Shown piece after piece: positions 60,406 to 64,000 of a DNA stretch of 64,000 nucleotides. Each line of letters opens with the position of its first letter. Within the stretch, counting starts at the first letter, position 1. The notes below the pieces were generated by a model. The model saw nothing but the letters and a program-made list of their open reading frames with translations, ran no database searches and was not told the DNA's origin. The stretch covers positions 1 through 64,000 of the forward strand of contig JAOQAG010000014.1 in the NCBI GenBank assembly GCA_025963715.1. The letters run 5' to 3'. Made by a program: the position numbers and the translations under genes. Source of the DNA: Bacteroidota bacterium. GTDB taxonomy: Bacteria; Bacteroidota; Bacteroidia; 2-12-FULL-35-15.

Positions 60406-61074
60406 ATGACTATCACCAAAAAACGCTTAATGAAGATCATCATCGGACTGATCCTAAATTCATTTTCACTGGCGGCTTTGTCGCAGGATACTATTGTAAT
60501 GAATGATGGAACACAGCGGCTCGCGAAAGTGCTGGAAATTACAACGACGGAAGTAAAATTTAAAAAAGCCGATAATCTGTCCGGCCCGCTTTACATCGAG
60601 AACAAATCCAGTATTACCCGGATCAATTATGCAAACGGAATAAAAGATGAATTTACAGCATCGCCTGTAATAGTTGCGGCAGCTCCGGAACCTGTTTCTT
60701 ATATCCGTAAATACCCGCGAATCTTCAAATCGGGCAACGTTTATTTATATGGCGATCAAACGCTGAGAGAAAATGAGATCCAGGCAAAATTGCAGAGCCT
60801 GAATAACCCGGAGATTGCGGAACATGTGCGGAATGCCAAATTGTACCGGGGGCTGCAGAATATCGGATTTGTGGCGCTTCCGCTAATGGCAGCAGCTAAC
60901 TTAAGCTTTATACAAAATTACGATGTATATACTGACAGGCCTACTTCCCAGTTCAGGCAAGCGGAAACTCTCCTTGCATTAAGCGCCATTTGCGTGGTAG
61001 GCTCTGTTTATTTTAAGATCCAGCGCTCTCATCACAATGCTGCTGCCGTGAAATTATACAACGAATCATACTAA
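60406..61074 (+). CDS. Secreted/membrane protein, paralogue of the 56864 gene
   Basis: 222 residues. Signal peptide (AALS before QDTIVM), then the same core as 56864: QDTIVMNDGTQRLAKVLEITTTEVKFKKADNLSGPLYIE and SSITRINYANGIKDEF. A hydrophobic helix lies at about 150-168 and the end is HHNAAAVKLYNESY. The ATG at 60430 (MKIIIGL) is an alternative start and gives a more compact signal peptide. It lies behind the small membrane gene, divergent from the helix-turn-helix gene. Confidence 0.8.
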   Translation: MTITKKRLMKIIIGLILNSFSLAALSQDTIVMNDGTQRLAKVLEITTTEVKFKKADNLSGPLYIENKSSITRINYANGIKDEFTASPVIVAAAPEPVSYIRKYPRIFKSGNVYLYGDQTLRENEIQAKLQSLNNPEIAEHVRNAKLYRGLQNIGFVALPLMAAANLSFIQNYDVYTDRPTSQFRQAETLLALSAICVVGSVYFKIQRSHHNAAAVKLYNESY

Positions 61075-61079
61075 CATTT

Positions 61080-61205
61080 TGTACGGATAACGCCCGCCTG
61101 AACGATTCGGGCAGGAACAGAAACAAAATTGCGAATCTGTACATCTACTAAATACCAATCCCCGCACGCGCGGGACTAATATACTAATCTGTGTGTATGC
61201 TGTGT
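61080..61205. repeat. Family D segment with GC-rich palindromes
   Basis: TACGGATAACGCCCGCCTGAACGATTCGGGCAGG and AGAAACAAAATTGCGAATCTG, then CCCCGCACGCGCGGGACTAATATACTAATCTGTGTG. The inserts CGCCCGCCTGAAC..GGGC and CCCGCACGCGCGGG suggest later insertion of short palindromes into the family D unit. No gene in 61075-61308. Confidence 0.7.
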
Positions 61206-61308
61206 ATCAAATATTCGATGAATGCTTACAATTCAAATAACATTTTACACATAGTCTGATTACTAAAGACTAACAACTCAATACTATTCACTCTTTAAAT
61301 CTAAAACC

Positions 61309-62580
61309 ATGAAAACAACGGATAAAACATCTATTATTTCTTCTGAAAAAACAAAGAAACAAGAGGAAATCTCGACCGATAATTTATTATTGTTCCTGAA
61401 CCTGAATGTGCTGGAAAAGTATTGCAAACAAACATTTGAGCTATATGCAAATGTGTTCAAGATCAAACGGTTTACTTTATTAATGGTTTTTATTGTAGCA
61501 GCATTTAGCATGAATGCACAGCAAACTACTTTGAAAAAAAGCGGGAGCCGCGCCAGTGTAACGGTATTGAATATTGATACAAAGGGCTTAATGCTGGATC
61601 CGGCACAAATGGGAAACATGGTGCGCCTGGAGCTGGAAAAGCTGGATACATTTGAGGTAATGGACCGTTACGATGTATCGTACGTGGTGGAAAAAAATAA
61701 GCTGAACATCAATAATTGTTACGGAAAAATTTGTTTGGTGGAAGTGGGGAGTCTCATTAATTCCGATAAAATGTTTACCGGCAGCGTGGAGCTGATCGGG
61801 GAAACCGTGGTGGTAACGTTCCGGCTGATCGATGTAAAAACTGCAACCATTGAGCGAACACAGGTGAATGAATATTTGAATTTGCCGAGAGAAGTGCAAT
61901 CGATGGTAAAAATTTCTGTCCGTGACCTGTTTCATTTAAAGAACGATGAGCCGCTGGTAACGTACCTGACAAAGAAAAATAATTTTGAAAGCTCTACAAA
62001 TAATAACAATCGTTCGAAAGTAAATTTATCGGGGCCACGCAGCGGGTTTACATATTTTACAGGCGAAACAGCGCGTTTGCTGCAGGCACCCCGCAGTCAG
62101 GGTGGTTACGGCTCATACCCGCTGATGTTCCAGTTCGGCTACCAGTTTGAAGCGCAATATTTAAATGAAGGAAATTACCAGGCTTTGTTCGAATTTTTAC
62201 CAACGGTTTCGGGCTTCAATCAAAATGTATTTATTCCGAGCATTACGATCATGAACGGTTTCCGGAACAACAAACACGGTTGGGAAATTGCGTTTGGGCC
62301 AACGTTTGGACTGATCAATAAGGCAAGCGGTTATTACGATGCCAACAACGACTGGCACCTGGCAAGCGAATGGAAGGATGATGTAAATCCCAATCCGTAT
62401 AAAACGCAGCAGCGGATCGATAGTCGCGGTGGATACGAATTGCAGGCCGGTTTTATTATAGCGGCAGGCCGCACTTTTAAATCCGGTAAATTAAATATTC
62501 CGGTAAATGTATATGTGGTTCCGAGCAAGGACGGGATCAGGATGGGCGCTTCTTTTGGCTTTAATGCTAAGAGGCGGTAA
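61309..62580 (+). CDS. TolB-N/CsgG-like domain fused to a beta-rich outer-membrane-like domain
   Basis: 423 residues. The N-terminus is odd: about 50 polar residues (MKTTDKTSIISSEKTKKQEE) precede a hydrophobic core (about 54-70, RFTLLMVFIVAAFSMNAQ) that looks like a signal peptide, with no nearer ATG. After it comes a small alpha/beta domain (about 76-200; ASVTVLNIDTKGLMLDPAQMGNMVRLELEKLDTFEVMDRYDV, FTGSVELIGETVVVTFRLIDV) of the TolB-N/CsgG/LpoB type. The rest (about 235-423) has alternating strands ending KDGIRMGASFGFNAKR, like an 8-stranded barrel. An envelope role is likely. Confidence 0.75.
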   Translation: MKTTDKTSIISSEKTKKQEEISTDNLLLFLNLNVLEKYCKQTFELYANVFKIKRFTLLMVFIVAAFSMNAQQTTLKKSGSRASVTVLNIDTKGLMLDPAQMGNMVRLELEKLDTFEVMDRYDVSYVVEKNKLNINNCYGKICLVEVGSLINSDKMFTGSVELIGETVVVTFRLIDVKTATIERTQVNEYLNLPREVQSMVKISVRDLFHLKNDEPLVTYLTKKNNFESSTNNNNRSKVNLSGPRSGFTYFTGETARLLQAPRSQGGYGSYPLMFQFGYQFEAQYLNEGNYQALFEFLPTVSGFNQNVFIPSITIMNGFRNNKHGWEIAFGPTFGLINKASGYYDANNDWHLASEWKDDVNPNPYKTQQRIDSRGGYELQAGFIIAAGRTFKSGKLNIPVNVYVVPSKDGIRMGASFGFNAKRR

Positions 62581-62599
62581 AAAGTGATTTGCTTTTTAG

Positions 62600-62630
62600 G
62601 CTCCGGCTGCGGAATGTGGCCGGGGCTTTT
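62600..62630 (+). terminator. Terminator after the 61309 gene
   Basis: GCTCCGGC / GCCGGGGC stem (one G-T) with an 11-nt loop and TTTTT, 20 bp after the stop. Confidence 0.65.
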
Positions 62631-62639
62631 TAGATACGA

Positions 62640-62800
62640 ATTGTACGAATCTGAAAGACGAATTTTTACGAATCTGTATCTACTAAATACGAATAAATAC
62701 TAATATACTAATCTGTGTGGTGCTATGTTTATTTGTATTAAAACTCTTAAAAAATACTGTCATCCCGCAATGTTGTGGGATCTCATAAATGTTTGCAGTA
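62640..62800. repeat. Family D segment and worn family A half
   Basis: ACGAATCTGTATCTACTAAATACGAATAAATACTAATATACTAATCTGTGTGG (about 62669-62722) and CTGTCATCCCGCAATGTTGTGGGATCTCATAAATGTTTGC (62759-62798). No gene is seen between 62581 and 62836. Confidence 0.75.
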
Positions 62801-62836
62801 AATTATACCAACCTGTCTGTCAAAATTATTATAAAA

Positions 62837-63553
62837 ATGAAACTATTATTTTTTTCTTTTCTGCTTGTTTGCTCAACATTGCAGGCGCAGCAACTGGATG
62901 ATTTTGTTGCTGACGATTTGGGTAAAACCAATTTTTTTAATTACAAGTATTTCCCCTATAATTATTCCTATAAATGGATTGCCGATAGCGGAAATGCCAT
63001 CGTCGTTACTGTTGATACCCTGAATTACTGCCGTATTATCCGGAATAAAATTAAAAAAATACGCATTTATGAATTTAAAAATGAGAATGATTCGGTATTG
63101 ATACAAACAATAGATTATGCGAATTATCATTTGGATACAATTCAGCTGGATTGTCCCGGCAGTAGCCACCACCGCGTTGTAAAAAAGAAAAAAATAAAAG
63201 TGTACGATGATTTTTTCAGAAATAAAAAAGTGTATAAGTATGATCGCTATGGGTATTTAATTGAATGCAGCACTTACAACCGCGGTATTTTATATAAGAT
63301 CTGGAAACAGGCAATTGGCCTGGGAAACAACAGAGTCTATTATCAGTATGCTGAAAATTACACGGAAGTAACAGTATTTGTGAGCTTTTCGGAGCTGAAC
63401 CTTTTTAAAAGTGATGTTAAAAAAGCGCCGGGTTATTCTGTGCATACAAAAAATGCAAACGGTGATTTGCTTTCTGTGTTTGACTATTTAAAGTTGCCTT
63501 CCGGAGATTTTCAACTGGCAGGCGGATATAAATATGTTTATGAGTATGATTGA
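62837..63553 (+). CDS. Secreted protein of unknown function
   Basis: 238 residues from the ATG at 62837 (MKLLFFSFLLVCSTLQA); an ORF start 48 nt upstream adds 16 residues and lies on a family A half. Signal peptide ends at about 17 before QQLDDF. The mature part is Tyr- and Lys-rich (KIKVYDDFFRNKKVYKYDRYGYLIE; GGYKYVYEYD at the end) and carries a strand-Asp/Tyr pattern that recalls RHS/YD-like or toast-rack proteins, but no repeat is clear. No function assigned. Confidence 0.7.
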   Translation: MKLLFFSFLLVCSTLQAQQLDDFVADDLGKTNFFNYKYFPYNYSYKWIADSGNAIVVTVDTLNYCRIIRNKIKKIRIYEFKNENDSVLIQTIDYANYHLDTIQLDCPGSSHHRVVKKKKIKVYDDFFRNKKVYKYDRYGYLIECSTYNRGILYKIWKQAIGLGNNRVYYQYAENYTEVTVFVSFSELNLFKSDVKKAPGYSVHTKNANGDLLSVFDYLKLPSGDFQLAGGYKYVYEYD

Positions 63554-63600
63554 TTTTCTCGCAAAGGCGCAAAGTTCGCAAAGCTCTCAAATTATAGAGG

Positions 63601-63652
63601 CTGTATATCAAGCTTCGCCTTATGTTTTCTTTGTGCCTTATGTGGTAGAAAA
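63601..63652. repeat. Family C half repeat
   Basis: GCTTCGCCTTATGTTTTCTTTGTGCCTTATGTGGTAGAAAAA is one arm of the ACCACATAAGG family with a missing partner. A CGCAAAGGCGCAAAG fragment lies at 63559. Confidence 0.7.
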
Positions 63653-63735
63653 AAATGCGCTTGTAAAAGCAGCACGAAACATGGAGCCATTTCCATAAAA
63701 TTGTTTTAGAAATTGCTTTAAAGGGAAAAATTTAT

Positions 63736-64000
63736 TTATTCAATGTTTTTCAGGTTGAGCTTGCGTAGTTTCGGCGCAAATTTGGCCGTTCCGCTCACGA
63801 TCAGCACCGTCATAATGCCGCCAAAAACTACGGAGCGCACCAATCCCATTGCTTTTGCGGTTACGCCGGATTCGAGCGCACCGATCTCATTAGAGGAACC
63901 TATAAAAATACTGTTGACTGCTGAAACCCTTCCGCGCATTTCATTGGGTGTTGAAAGCTGTAATACGGTATGCCGGATCACTACGCTGACATTATCGAAT
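63736..64000 (-). CDS. MFS transporter, C-terminal part (cut by the window end)
   Basis: The reading frame is open to position 64000. The last about 88 residues read (F)[31 protein letters not shown], then [21 protein letters not shown] and a final helix [13 protein letters not shown] ending [12 protein letters not shown]. The [15 protein letters not shown] segment is diagnostic for MFS exporters of the EntS/DUF894-like type. The codon translated as Met at 63981 is an internal GTG; the real start is beyond the window. A role in efflux is expected; the substrate is unknown. Confidence 0.88.
   Translation of the reverse strand, partial: FDNVSVVIRHTVLQLSTPNEMRGRVSAVNSIFIGSSNEIGALESGVTAKAMGLVRSVVFGGIMTVLIVSGTAKFAPKLRKLNLKNIE

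Noticed and set aside
1-64000. tRNA, rRNA, riboswitch and phage or plasmid genes
   Set aside because: I looked for cloverleaf-like intergenic sequences and for integrase, capsid or replication genes and found none; a tRNAscan or Rfam run would be needed to exclude small RNAs.

Overview
The window (about 42% G+C by eye) comes from a Bacteroidota chromosome. The evidence is lineage-specific: a TonB-dependent receptor paired with a DUF4249 lipoprotein, three secreted proteins ending in type IX secretion (T9SS) sorting domains, a bamD-rpoZ-coaBC-porD-recN cluster, a serine-palmitoyltransferase-like enzyme, and promoters of the TTG-N18..20-TAnnTTTG type. The order or family cannot be fixed from the sequence. 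There is no rRNA, tRNA, prophage, intact insertion sequence or CRISPR array that I can see; the window is ordinary chromosome with unusually repeat-rich intergenic spaces.

Layout. 0.5-6.4 kb: TonB receptor with DUF4249 lipoprotein, a membrane protein, a DoxX-like protein and a universal stress protein. 6.9-22 kb: surface or secreted proteins (a GloVer-repeat T9SS protein, a collagen-like protein, a lipoprotein, a 1462-residue T9SS protein) around a minus-strand four-gene unit ending in a histidine kinase and a LuxR-type regulator. 22.8-27 kb: a STAS-like protein, then pyrD, HMG-CoA lyase, a DUF4442 thioesterase-like protein and a fatty acid desaturase. 27-36 kb (minus): double OmpA-domain protein, fabI, recN, porD, coaBC, rpoZ, bamD. 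36-42 kb: serine palmitoyltransferase-like enzyme, a 42-residue lipoprotein, a cold-shock protein, a YggS/PLPBP protein, DUF1015 and serA. 42-46.6 kb: a PKD-domain T9SS protein preceded by an array of small hairpins, a polytopic membrane protein and a lipoprotein. 47-50.5 kb (minus): the translation operon thrS-infC-rpmI-rplT. 50.7-64 kb: an uncharacterised four-gene lipoprotein/secreted-protein operon, a dihydroorotase homologue without its metal-ligand motif, a BatA/VWA membrane protein, TIGR02757, a helix-turn-helix protein, two paralogous membrane proteins, a TolB-like/outer-membrane protein, a secreted protein and the end of an MFS transporter.

Most genes are housekeeping or envelope functions. 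Lipid and envelope genes cluster (fabI, desaturase, serine palmitoyltransferase, bamD, porD), and PorD is part of the machinery that exports the T9SS cargo also encoded here.

The most unusual features are non-coding: (1) an evenly spaced array of short hairpins with purine-rich GAGAGA/GGAG loops at 44.17-44.45 kb; (2) a palindromic MITE-like element (family A) whose 36-nt loop is exactly inverted between two copies while both flanks keep their orientation; (3) at least three further families of dispersed inverted repeats; (4) a 100-bp tandem duplication in front of the yggS-like gene that repeatedly copies its start codon; and (5) infC apparently starting at AUA behind a perfect Shine-Dalgarno, a signal that is rare in this phylum.
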